Below are positions 13,542-24,284 of a stretch of DNA of 64,000 nt, piece by piece. The stretch comes from Erythroxylum novogranatense (taxonomy: Eukaryota; Streptophyta; Magnoliopsida; Malpighiales; Erythroxylaceae). Under the pieces are notes generated by a model. That model was not told the origin of the DNA, searched no databases, and saw nothing but the letters and a program-made list of their open reading frames with translations. The number at the start of each line of letters is the position of its first letter. The stretch's first letter is position 1. Made by a program: the position numbers and the translations under genes. The stretch is from assembly GCA_029891385.1 (NCBI GenBank), contig CM057233.1, forward strand, positions 33,400,540 to 33,464,539, in the 5' to 3' direction.

Positions 13542-16500
13542 TGTTGGGACCCGATCCGGGAACCGGATCCCAACCGAAAAAGCTGAACAGACAGAAACTA
13601 AAACGAAGTGGCAGATAGCTAAACGAAACGTAGCGGAATCGATACTTAAAAAAATGGATAACAAAGCGAATAGAACGAAATCGAATCATAAGGCGGGGAT
13701 AAACGCAATAATCAATCAAACGAAAGCGGAAACAAACACTTATGCAAAGCGGATCCGACATCCGAGAACAATACTCATAGAAAACGATCGAATAGATGAA
13801 CATAATCGCGTTGGAAACCCTAAGACGTTCTAAAATCCGGTATAATTTTTTTTTCTTTATCTTTCTTTCTTATTCATTCCTTTTCTCTTTACTCAATCAC
13901 ATTCAAATCATAATCAATCCATACAATTTCCTCTTTGGAAATTTATCCTCATATAACACTCAATTCATATAATTTGTCTTAATCACACAAATCTCATCTT
14001 TACCAAACTAACTTCTTAATTCTTATTCTTATCTTAACCCGATTTTTACCGAAAATCGGGCAACATAACGGCTGTATTTTGACATCCCAAAAATTCTGCA
14101 ATGATAAAAACACAATTCTAAAATCACAAAATCACATCCAACCTTAACAACCATCATCGGACCTCCTGTCCAGAAACCCAGCAGAAACAAATGCAATTCT
14201 ATACCTAACACTTCAAAAGTCTCAATCCGAACACAATACAATCATATACATTTGCTGGCCACATGCAAATCCATTCACATACATTTCAATTCATATATAA
14301 CTCCATAATTTACTTACATATCATAAATTCAATTCATACTCATTTTAGCATAATCAGATACATTCTTTACATTCGGACTAAATACACTTTACTGGCTTTC
14401 TAACCATCTATAAAATCCAATACGAACAAGCACAAATTGGACTGAGGTCATGCTCGTCTTCCATCTGATCTCCTGCTTAAAAACCTGGAGATTGGGGATG
14501 AAAGGGGGGGTGAGCTCGAAAGCTCGTGGATAATATATTTATAAATTGAAACATAAGCAAAAACATTTCTCAAAACATTTGTTATTTTGCAAATCTTTCA
14601 ACAAAAACTTATTTCTTCAACTTTCCACATTTTCATATTCTTTATTACTAATTTCCAAAAATTTCTCGATTTCAAAGCTCAATTTCTCATTCAAATTCTC
14701 AAATCATTCCAAATAATGCATACATGAATGCAACACATTTTCAATGCATCACAAATATGAACAAAAGCAAAAAGCACATAACATTTCAAAATGGTTTGGT
14801 TTCGGTCCTAACAGGACGTACTGCACAGTCTCGCAAAGCGATCCTATGCAGCCGTGAACAGGACGTACTACACTTTCTCGTATAGCGGTTAAGTATAGCC
14901 GTGAAGGGAGTCCGTAATCGGAACTCCATTGCCTCTTGCGGGCAGCCGAGAGAAGGCTTTAACAAGTAGAGACAGTGCACTGACTCACAAAAGGACCTGA
15001 CCAAACCCACATAGCACATAAGCAAAATGGAATTTCAGATTGCCCGAAGGCACTTTTCAAAATCTTAATTTTCTTTAAAATTTTCATATCATATCATCAT
15101 AATGTGTCATAAATGACACAAACATATATCCACATGAATTCATATAACAAATCGAATGCAATTCACTTAAATCACATATTCATCAAATTCATCACAATAT
15201 ATGCACTAATTCTTTAAATCATAAATCAAATAATTTGAAAACCATGAATTTCTTATTTCTTGCATTTTCTAAAACTCATTTTAACCCTTCAAATCATAAT
15301 TTCAAATATTTACATCCTTTTCAAACATTTTATCAACAATAATTTATCAAAATCAAAATTTGTTTTCTTTAATTTTCAAAATTCACGTATAGCTTATAAA
15401 TCAAAATATAAATATACTATCCACCTCATATCCATGCTAACAACTTGCTTTCAGGCCTCAATTGCTCCAAAGCCTCCTTCTTTCTTCCAATTTAACATTC
15501 CTAAAGTAATTTCATCAAAATTCAATCTCATAAATAACTTAATCCTTCAATTTGATGCATAAGTCATCAATTCATACTAATTCCAAGATATGTACATCAT
15601 TAATTTCTAAAATCTCCAAATTCCAAATTGAACCTAAACCAATTCAATCAAATTCAATATCATAATTAACTTAATTTCTCAAATTGAGCTTAGAAAACAT
15701 CAAATTCTCACATATTCAAGCTATTTCAATCTCCAATTTTGAAAATCCCCAATTTTCAAATTTGGCCTAAACCAATTTAGTGATTTCATATTTCACCAAT
15801 TCCTACTATTATTAATGATTCTACACCATTAATTCACAAAATCCCCAAACTTCTAATTTGGCCTAAACCCCCAATTTACAATTTTTCAAATTAAACTTCA
15901 CCTAAAGCATAAACATCAAAATTAACTTAGGATATCTCAAATTCATCACTAATCCAAGCCATCTAAAGCAACAATTTCAAAAAATCCCAATTTTGAACTT
16001 TGACATAAACCCCAATTTCATTCCATCTAAAATTAAACATAACCTAAGGCATGAATATCAAAATCAACTTCATAAATCACAAACCCAAGTCCTTTTCCAT
16101 GTTTCTCAACCAAAAATTCATCAAAAACACAAAGTTCAAAAGATTGCTCTTACCTTCTCTCTCTTGATTTTCGAATTTTTTCTTGCCCAAGATGAAGCTT
16201 TCATCATTTTCCTCATGTTTCCCTCTTGATAGCATCGAAAATCTCTTGAAAAACCATGAAAAAAACCGAACTTACCTTGCTCTTTCACGAACTCCCTTCT
16301 TCTTCTCCTTCTTCGTTTCTTCTCTTCTCTTATTTCTCTCTTATTTTCTTTCTTATTTTTTCTTCTTAATTTCGTGAACCACATGCCTTATACGACAGCC
16401 ATCTGATGTGTTCTGCCATGTCATTAAAATGGAGCACAAATGACCAAGTTGTCCCTCACTTATTTGCCTATTTCCAAAATTGCCCCTGCAGGAACTTGAA

Positions 16501-17258
16501 AAACTGACTACTTGCGTCCTGTTTTCAAGCATCTAAAAGAAATAATTTGGACAAACTTTCTTCTTGAAAATTGTTACTCTAGATCATACGAATCTAACGC
16601 CACTGACCGTGCTCAATTCGGATCAGAAACGAAGAATTTATAGCCGAAATACTATCGGACCTTCACAAAATCCGAAACTGAACATTACGCTAATTAAATT
16701 CCAGAAATTAACAACATTAGGGACGAAATTAAATTTCGATCCCTTCACAAGAGTTGTATCCCTATATCTTAAATTTATTTGGCCTCAAGAATCAACTCAA
16801 TCGGAGTTGTACAGCTCCCGAATATCGCAAAATACTGAACCATGTTCAGCAAATTATCCAGCTTATAACCTATAACCAAATCTCTTACTTTGGTTCAATC
16901 AATCTCTTTCCATTTAATCTCCTAAAAATAATAATTCTTCATAAAAATGAAATTAATTGTCTTAAGAATCCAACGCTTCGAGAATCAAATCAATCGGATG
17001 TCGGACGAAGGAATTATAAGCAAAAGATTACAAAAGGGATCGGATTAAAAACAAAATATCGGAACTTCAAAACCGAATTTTTCAAAAATCATATCTCTCG
17101 ATCCCGAACTCGGAATTTGACAAATTTGGTGTCAATAAAAAGATCAAAGGAAGCTATACAACTTCCCTAAAGTACTCAAAATCAAATTAGGTCTCGAAAG
17201 AGGTCAAAACCTCAATCAACGATTCTGTCCAAAACAACTTTTCCTAAACGACTTCCAA
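13542..17258 (-). repeat. LTR 3 of the tandem array, truncated
   Basis: It starts TGTTGG at 13542 and follows LTR 2 until about 17256, where it jumps to sequence matching internal domain 2 at about 13322. The lost part equals the last ~0.8 kb of the LTR plus ~0.5 kb of internal DNA. The join lies within a few bases common to both sides (CAA/CAAAT), as expected for a deletion through short homology. The hairpin cassette is at 14804-14997. Confidence 0.85.
14804..14997 (-). other. hairpin cassette in LTR 3
   Basis: GGTCCT at the left and AGGACC at the right form a perfect outer stem. A ~60-bp near-duplication is visible inside it: ACAGGACGTACT occurs at about 14811 and 14869, so this copy may have gained a unit. 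Confidence 0.55.
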
Positions 17259-17478
17259 ATCATCCTAATTCCTCATGAACTTCAAATCTCAATTTCAGCA
17301 CAATTTCCTAAAATCACTTAACATTCTTATCATCTTCATCTATCAATCACTTTGGTATACACTTTATCTTTATCACAATGTCACAAATTCAATCTTATGC
17401 TTGAACATTCTTCTTATACACATCAGCTAGAAACAAATGCCCAAGTATGATCATAATACTGGGCTCTAATACCATCTA
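17259..17478 (-). mobile_element. internal domain 3, truncated
   Basis: It matches the right 220 bp of internal domain 2 and keeps the primer site but not the polypurine tract. Confidence 0.8.
17461..17474 (-). promoter_or_regulatory. primer binding site, copy 3 (mutated)
   Basis: Minus strand TGGTATTAGAGCCC followed by TAGA and the LTR end, identical to copy 2. The shared change supports duplication of the unit by recombination. Confidence 0.75.
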
Positions 17479-20014
17479 TGTTGGGACCCGATCCGGGAAC
17501 CAGATCCCAACCGAAAAAGCCGAACAGACGGAAACGAAAACAAAGTGGCAGATAGCTAAACGAAACGTAGCGGAATCGATACTTAAGAAAACGGATAACA
17601 AAGCGAATAGAACGAAATCGAATCATAAGGCGGGGATAAACGCAATAATCAAACAAACGAAAGCGGAAACAAACACTTATGCAAAGCGGATCCGACATCC
17701 GAGAACAATACTCAAAGAAAACGATCGAATAGATCAACATAATCGCGTTGGAAACCCTAAGACGTTCCAAAATCCGGTATAAATTTTTTGTTCTTTTTCT
17801 TTCTTTCTTATTCATTCCTTTTCTCTTTACTCAATCACATTCAAATCATAATCAATCCATACAATTTCCTCTTTGGAAATTTATCCTCATATAACACTCA
17901 ATTCATATAATTTGTCTTAATCACGCAAATCTCATCTTTACCAAACTAACTTCTTAATTCTTATTCTTATCTTAACCCGATTTTTACCGAAAATCGGGCA
18001 GCATAACGGCTGTATTTTGACATCCTAAAAATTCTGCAATGATAAAAACACACTTCTAAAATCACAAAATCACATCCAACCTTAACAACCATCATCGGAC
18101 CTCCTGTCCGGAAACCCAGCAGAAACAAACGCAATTATATACCTAACACTTCAAAAGTCTCAATCCGAACACAATACAATCATATATATTTGCTGGCCAC
18201 GAGCAAATCCATTCACATACATTTCAATTCATATATAACTCCATAATTTACTTACACATATCATAAATTCAATTCATACTCATTTTTAGCATAACTGTAT
18301 ACATTCTTTACATTCGGACTAAATACACTTTACTGGCTTTCTAACCATCCATAAAATCCAATACGAACATCAAACTTTACACATAAAATACGAACAAGCA
18401 CAAATTGGATCGAGGTCATGCTCGCCTTCCATCCGATCTCTCGCTTAAAACCTAAAGATTGGGGATGAAAGGGGGTGAGCTCGGAAGTCAGGATAATATA
18501 TTTATAAATTGAAACATAAGCAAAAACATTTCTCAAAAAATTTGTTATTTTGTAAATCTTTCAACAAAAACTTATTTCTTCAACTTTCAACATTTTCAAA
18601 TTCTTTATTACTAATTTCCAAAAATTTCTCGATTTCAAAGCTCAATTTCTCATTCAAATTCTCAAATCATTCCAAATAATGCATACATGAATGCAACACA
18701 TTTTCAATGCATCACAAATATGAACAAAAGCAAAAAGCACATAACATTTCAAAATGGTTTGGTTTCGGTCCTAATAGACGATCGCATAGCCTCATAAAGT
18801 GATCCTGCGGTACCGTGAACAGACGTCATCGCACTTTCTGCATAGCGGTTCAGTGTAGCCGTGAAGGGAGTCCGTAATCGAAACTCCATTGCCTCTTGCA
18901 GGCAGCCGAGAGAAGGCTTTAACAAGTAGAGACAGTGCACTGACTCACAAAAGGACCTGACCAAACCCACATAGCACATAAGCAAAACAGAATTTCAGAT
19001 TGCCCGAAGGCACTTTTCAAAATCTTAATTTTCTTTAAAATTTTCATATCATATCATCATAATGTGTCATAAATGACACAAACATATATCCACATGAATT
19101 CATATAACAAATCGAATGCAATTCACTTAAATCACATATTCATCAAATTCATCACAATATACGCACTAATTCTTTAAATCATTTAAATCATAAATCAAAT
19201 AATTTGAAAACCATGAATTTCATAATTCTTGCATTTTCTAAAACTCATTTTAACCCTTCGAAATCATAATTTCAAACATTTACATCCTTTTTCAAACATT
19301 TTTATCAACAATAATTTATCAAAAATCAAATTTTGTTTTCTTTAATTTTCAAAAATTCACATATAGCTTATAAATCAAAATATAAATATACTATCCACCT
19401 CATATCCATGCTAACAACTTGCTTTGTGCCTCAATTGCTCCAAAGCCTCCTTCTTTCTTCCAATTTAACATTCCCTAAAGCAATTTCATCAAAATTCAAT
19501 CTCATAAATAACTTAATCCTTCAATTTGATGCATAAGTCATCAATTCATACTAATTCCAAGATATTTACATCATTAATTTCTAAAATCTAACCTAAACCA
19601 ATTCAATCAAATTCAATATCATAATTAACTTAATTTCTCAAATTGAGCTTAGAAAACATCAAATTCTCACATATTCAAGCTATTTCAATCTCCAATTTTA
19701 AAATCCCCAATTTTCAAAATTGGCCTAAACCAATTTAGTGATTTCATATTTCACCAATTCCTACTATTATTGATGATTCTACACCATTAATTCACAAAAT
19801 CTCCAAATTTCTAATTTGGCCTAAACCCCCAATTTACAATTTTTCAAATTAAACTTCACCTAAAGCATAAACATCAAAATTAACTTAGGATATCTCAAAT
19901 TCATCACTAATCCAAGCCATCTAAAGCAACAATTTCAAAAAATCCCAATTTTGAACTTTGAAATAAACCCCAATTTCATTCCATCCAAAATTAAACATAA
20001 CCTAAGGCATAAAT
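17479..20014 (-). repeat. LTR 4 of the tandem array, truncated
   Basis: It starts TGTTGGG at 17479 and follows LTR 3 until about 20014 (CATAACCTAAGGCATAAA), then changes abruptly to the satellite-like repeat. The missing half would hold the minus-strand start of the LTR. The hairpin cassette lies at 18767-18957. Confidence 0.85.
18767..18957 (-). other. hairpin cassette in LTR 4
   Basis: Outer stem GGTCCT/AGGACC, with a variable left third and a conserved right part like the other array copies. Confidence 0.5.
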
Positions 20015-20964
20015 TAGGAATATCATCACTTAGTACAAAAAATATCACCAGTCGTAATAGACAATTCATACATTCATCAAAAATTAGGAATATCATCACT
20101 TAGTATGAAGAATACCATGGATCGGTTAAAACTATACTAGAATTTTATAATCTATTACCATGCTTATGTACCCAAAAATCCACCACCCATAATAAAATAC
20201 CATTGAGGATAAGGAATACCATAGCTTAGCTAAAATTATTCTATATAATCATACATCCAATACCATATTTATGTTCAAAAAATTCCACCACACATTCAAA
20301 AGCAATTATATATTCACTTTAAAAATGATAATACCATCACCATGTACAAAGAATACCATGCTTAAATAAAAATTATGCCAGCATTTTGTAAATCCAATAC
20401 CATCATTGATTACAAAGACTATCATAATTCATTTAAAACCATATCAAACCTTTGTAAATCTAATATCATGATTATGTATAACAAATATTGCCACCCATTG
20501 TGAAAGTTCACACGTTCACCCTAAATTAGGAATACCATCACTTAATATGAAGAATACCATAGCTCAGCTAAAGTTATACAATAATTTTATACATCTAATA
20601 CTACTCTTATGTTCAAAAAATATCACTACGTATAATAGACACATTCATTTTAATATAAGAGTACTTTATTGAATATGAAGAATATCATGCCTTAGTTGAA
20701 ATGATACTTGATTTTCATACATCAAATACCACCACCCATAATAAATAAGTCACATGTTCACCTTAAAATGAGAATACTATCACTTAAATATTATGATACT
20801 ATGTCTTAATGCAAATTGTACAACAACTTCACTTAAATATTAGGATACTATGCCTTAATGCAAATTGTACCACACCTTCATACATAAAATATCACATCTA
20901 TGTTAAAAAATACAAAAAAGTTCACCACTTGTACAGATAAGTGACATCTTCACCTTAAAATGAC
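20015..20964. repeat. degenerate satellite-like array, left part
   Basis: An AT-rich unit recurs with key words 'GAATACCATCACTTA', 'AAGAATACCAT', 'CATACATCCAATACCA' and 'CCACCACCCATAATA'. The last word or a variant falls at about 20185, 20284, 20492, 20627, 20738 and 20923, so the unit is irregular at roughly 100-200 bp. The series resumes at 33379, so the Tekay element landed inside it. No coding capacity. Confidence 0.65.
20778..20883. repeat. 53-bp tandem duplication inside the satellite
   Basis: CACTTAAATATTATGATACT at about 20779 and CACTTAAATATTAGGATACT at about 20831 start two nearly identical adjacent copies. Confidence 0.7.
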
Positions 20965-20969
20965 TTATC
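20965..20969. repeat. target-site duplication TTATC, left copy
   Basis: TTATC before the 5' LTR is repeated after the 3' LTR at 33374-33378. Confidence 0.9.
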
Positions 20970-22424
20970 TGTAACATCCCATCTCCCATAGAAAAGGTTT
21001 ATTGGTAATTTGGGACGGGTTAGGAGATTTGAATTTTAACTCGGCATGCACATCCATTATATAGCCTCTATAACTGATGATAGTTTTGCACATGCACACG
21101 GTATACATGCATTCGTGACATTTTCCGGCTTAGGTTTCAAATTGCGATTCTTTGTGAAATTTATGTGAAAGTTGTATTTGAAAAATTATTTGGAGTGCGC
21201 CATAAATTGTTTTACATTTTTAGGGATTTATGGAAATTTTTCTGGAATTTTTCGGGGTTCTTGCCCGGACCGGAAAATTCCAACTGACTGATTGAGTGAG
21301 CCTTTTTGTACTGAAAAGGATTGCCTAATGGCATGAGATTAGTGAATAAATAATTGTGGGAATTATGTTAGTGCCATGTTTAGAGCTTAAGTGGGATTAG
21401 TGCTTAATTAATTGGGTTTAATTCATTTTGTCTTTTCCATTCATTAAAAGCCAAGTGGCTTCTAGATTTTGTCCTATCCCATGCAACACCATCGACTTTT
21501 TATCATCACCTATGACTTCCTCCTTGTTCTTTTAAAATATATGACTCATTTGGAAGCTTATTACTCATCCAAACATTGCTTTTCTCCTTCCTTGGTGTGC
21601 TTTTCCTCTTCCTTCGTTGGTGGCTTCTTCACACAAGATAGTTTCTTGTTCTTTTGGCTTGCTCCTCTTCCTTCTCATGTAAGGCTAGCTAAATCCTTGA
21701 GAAGATGATGATATGCATGGTTGTTGTGATAGCCATAGGTTTTGGGAAAGGTTGAGAGGTGTGTGAACTTGGAGAATTGATAACTTGAACTTGTTTAAGG
21801 TGAGTATTGATGTTTGTTTTATGCTTTTGGTAGTTAGAAGCATGCATGGAGATCCTTTATACATTTACTTGATCATCATAGTAGAAGGTTTGAATGGGTT
21901 TAAATGTATACTTAGTTATGGATGAATGAATGACTATACTTCTTATTGATTTTAGCTTGGTTTTGGATTGAGTTTGTAAGGATAGATGAATGGAAAACTT
22001 AGGAAGATCATTTGTGTAGGTGCTGCCAATTTTTGTGTCATTATAGAAGTGTATGTTGTGATGAATTTGTGGTTGAATTAGAGGTATGAATGGATGCTTA
22101 GTGATGTGTTATTGATGTTAGAGTGATAGGAGTTAGGGTAATGTTGAAATCTGGAAAATTGGTGTTTGACCTGTTGGAATGTTTTGATCATAACTTATTG
22201 TGTAGGTGTGCAAATGAGGTGAAGTTTGTTCCCAATGAAACTTTGGGATGTTGGCTTCAATTTAGTGTGAAATAGGTGTTGTTAAATTGTACTGCTAGAA
22301 GGGCGAAAATTTGCATGGAAAGTTACTGTTTTATTGCCTGTGAACAGTAACCGCAAGTATGAGTAATGTGTTTTGTTGATTTTTCTAAATTTATTGGTAT
22401 GGAACTAGGAAAAAGGGTCTTTAT

Positions 22425-23230
22425 GAAAGTTGAGGCATATTGAGTTAGCTTTCCATTGCCACTGATCTTGCTAACTTTCGAGTTGTATATTGGGAGATAT
22501 GAACTGATTACTATTGATTGGTTTTATGCTTTTTGGAGAAACCTAGTGAAAGTGTTGATTTTGTGAGCTTTCTACTTCGGAGCAATTTTAGCAATTTTTT
22601 TGGACTGAATTGGTGTGAGTTATCTTCTGCAAAGTTGTAGAGGAAGACATTATCTTGAAAATGAGATATGGAATATAATTTTTAGAGGTCAGAGTTGGGA
22701 GTTATGATTTTGCAAAAACTGATCCTGCATTAGGTTAGGAATTGCTGATCATGGCAGTAACTTGCATGACAGTTTTGAAATGGTTAGAAATTAAATTGGA
22801 AATTGAGTTCTTCATGAACATTGAAGTTTGAGGATTTATCTTTCAGGGTATAAAGTTCAGATTTTTCTGACTTGTGTACAGGGAGTTATGCTTGTTATAA
22901 GTTTACTGCTCAAATTGAATGATTTTAGGGACAGCAACATTGAGTGAATTAATTGACTTGTTTAGCAATGGAATTTGATTTTGGGTTGTTCATGAAAGTT
23001 GTAGATGACATTGTGAACTTATTGAGCATATTTATGTGGTAATTTTGGCTGAAGAATCTGAGAGTTATGGAAATTTCAATATACTGTTCTGTTTTAATGG
23101 GATTTGAGTAGGCAGTAGCTTTGAAGGATTTTGACACCCTTAAGGGTGAAATTGATTTTATGGTCTTCATGAGAATGGTAGAGCTTTTCATTATCTTTCC
23201 AACAAGCTATGGTTTGTATTTTCTGATTTG
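22425..23230 (+). repeat. degenerate ~180-bp repeats within the 5' LTR
   Basis: The phrase 'ATGAAAGTTGTAGA' or a variant occurs at about 22425, 22630, 22817, 22991 and 23168 (steps of 205, 187, 174 and 177). It is often followed by 'ATCTTTCCA' and later by '(G)AGTTATG'. Units are diverged but the spacing is regular. Confidence 0.6.
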
Positions 23231-23300
23231 TGTACTAAGAATTATTGTTGTTGGAAATTTGGATTGGAAATAGGAAAAAAAAAGGAATGAAGTGAGGTTG

Positions 23301-23414
23301 AACCTCACGGATCGCGAGGGCGAGGAGTCGCCTCATGAGGCGAGGAAGATCGCCTCTCTGAGGCGACTCCTCGCCCTTGAAGGGCGAGAGTCGACCTCAT
23401 GGGCGACGGGCGCT
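23301..23414 (+). repeat. GC-rich palindrome patch in the 5' LTR
   Basis: Strongly GC-rich in an otherwise AT-rich LTR, with repeated GGCGAGGA, GAGGCGA and their complements. Where the 3' LTR reads CTCGCGAGGCGA this copy reads CTCATGAGGCGA, a CG-to-CA/TG change typical of methylated-C decay. Confidence 0.7.
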
Positions 23415-23819
23415 TATATGTATTTATATTTTTATTTTTTTATTAGTTGGCCCTAATTGTTTCTTTTGTCAATTTCTTTTCCGTCCGACATCCGATTGAC
23501 CTGATTCTTGAGGCATCGGATTCAGAGAATATTTAATTTCATTTTGTGAGAAATTGGGAATTTTGGACGAGAAATTGACGTGGCCCCGGTAACGGAGCCT
23601 TTAATCACTTTTTTTTTAATTGGGGACCTATAGAGGTCCGAATTGCATGCACGTCGCGCTAATAGGTTTCTAATTTTAGACGGATTTTTTATGGGAAAAT
23701 TTTGGATTAGGGCCGGAATGCCATGAGCATGCATTATACACGTTTTACTTATTCCATGTGCATTGTTTAGTATTTTTATCTATTCAGTTGGTAATGTTTA
23801 CTTATTTTAATTGTTATAG

Positions 23820-23887
23820 AGGCTCAGTTGGAACGTCATCCCATGGACGTTGCAGAGACTTCCCGGCATTAGCTCGGAAGTTATTAG
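23820..23887 (+). other. 68-nt exon-like segment in the 5' LTR
   Basis: Preceded by ACTTATTTTAATTGTTATAG (acceptor-like, ends in AG) and followed by AG|GTGAGTAACC (near-ideal plant splice donor). The same arrangement with 65-66 nt exists in the 3' LTR and in both LTRs of the diverged minus-strand element at 37495-49343. Function is inferred, not shown. Confidence 0.45.
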
Positions 23888-24159
23888 GTGAGTAACCTAG
23901 ATGGTTCCTCGGTTAGTAAGTGTTTATAATTCTGCACTTAGAACCCTGTGGAGAATAATGGTGGGAAAATTGTGTTTGTTTGTGCCTGGATTGCGGACCG
24001 AAGGTCCGATGGATTGGAAAATTTGACATAGAAGTGTCATATGTGATTACCTGTACAAGATTTATGTGTACATATTGAATTGGGATCTGATATGATGTTG
24101 GTGTTGTTTTATTTGGACATATGCACTTCATGCATAATTGCATGATCAGTAATTGGCAG

Positions 24160-24284
24160 TTGTGACCAGAGCAGCCAACGAGAGCTTTAAGCTCAACGTG
24201 ATCGGGCCTCGAGCCCATAGTGATTTGAGCCTATGGCTCACCGCTTAATCGCCCTTAATGGGACAAGCCAGCGCTCGATCACAA
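24160..24284 (+). other. hairpin cassette in the 5' LTR
   Basis: An outer pair TTGTGA/TCACAA encloses three inverted repeats in a row: GAGCTTTAAGCTC (24182-24194), GGGCCTCGAGCCC (24204-24216) and TGAGCCTATGGCTCA (24226-24240). The layout resembles a multi-branched RNA. Confidence 0.65.

Larger units (their letters stand above)
3331..20014 (-). mobile_element. tandem array of a giant-LTR, non-coding Ty3-type retrotransposon
   Basis: Seven blocks lie head to tail in one orientation: LTR (3331-7542), internal (7543-8274), LTR (8275-12810), internal (12811-13541), cut LTR (13542-17258), cut internal (17259-17478), cut LTR (17479-20014). On the minus strand each LTR starts TGTTGGACCCCGATC and ends with GGGTCCCAACA, giving TGTTGG/CCAACA ends. 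Internal domains are bounded by an initiator-Met primer site and a polypurine tract and hold no gag or pol. Sharing of LTRs between neighbouring units is what unequal recombination between LTRs, or repeated insertion plus recombination, would leave. The GGACGAAATTCTT stretch before the polypurine tract is the usual tail of Tekay/Del pol, so a deletion derivative of such an element is the best guess. Confidence 0.85.

Noticed and set aside
16754..17170. 138-codon plus-strand open frame in LTR 3
   Set aside because: Corresponding stretches in LTRs 1 and 2 are broken by stops; it is a chance frame in an LTR.
17423..17815. Recurrent minus-strand open frames of about 105-130 codons at the LTR end (also 3314-3667, 8219-8566, 13486-13803)
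   Set aside because: They recur because the LTR/internal border recurs. Arg/Phe-rich translation follows from CG- and TTT-rich words, and the frame runs across primer site and LTR end. No known domain; kept only as a low-probability candidate.
21469..21708. 79-codon plus-strand frame in the 5' LTR as a small host gene
   Set aside because: It begins within the LTR and its copy in the 3' LTR is shifted by one-base indels (for example near 29905 and 30050).
24160..24284. tRNA gene or tRNA-derived SINE
   Set aside because: The branched layout looks like a cloverleaf, but there is no A/B box, anticodon arm or CCA context and it is a fixed part of the LTR.
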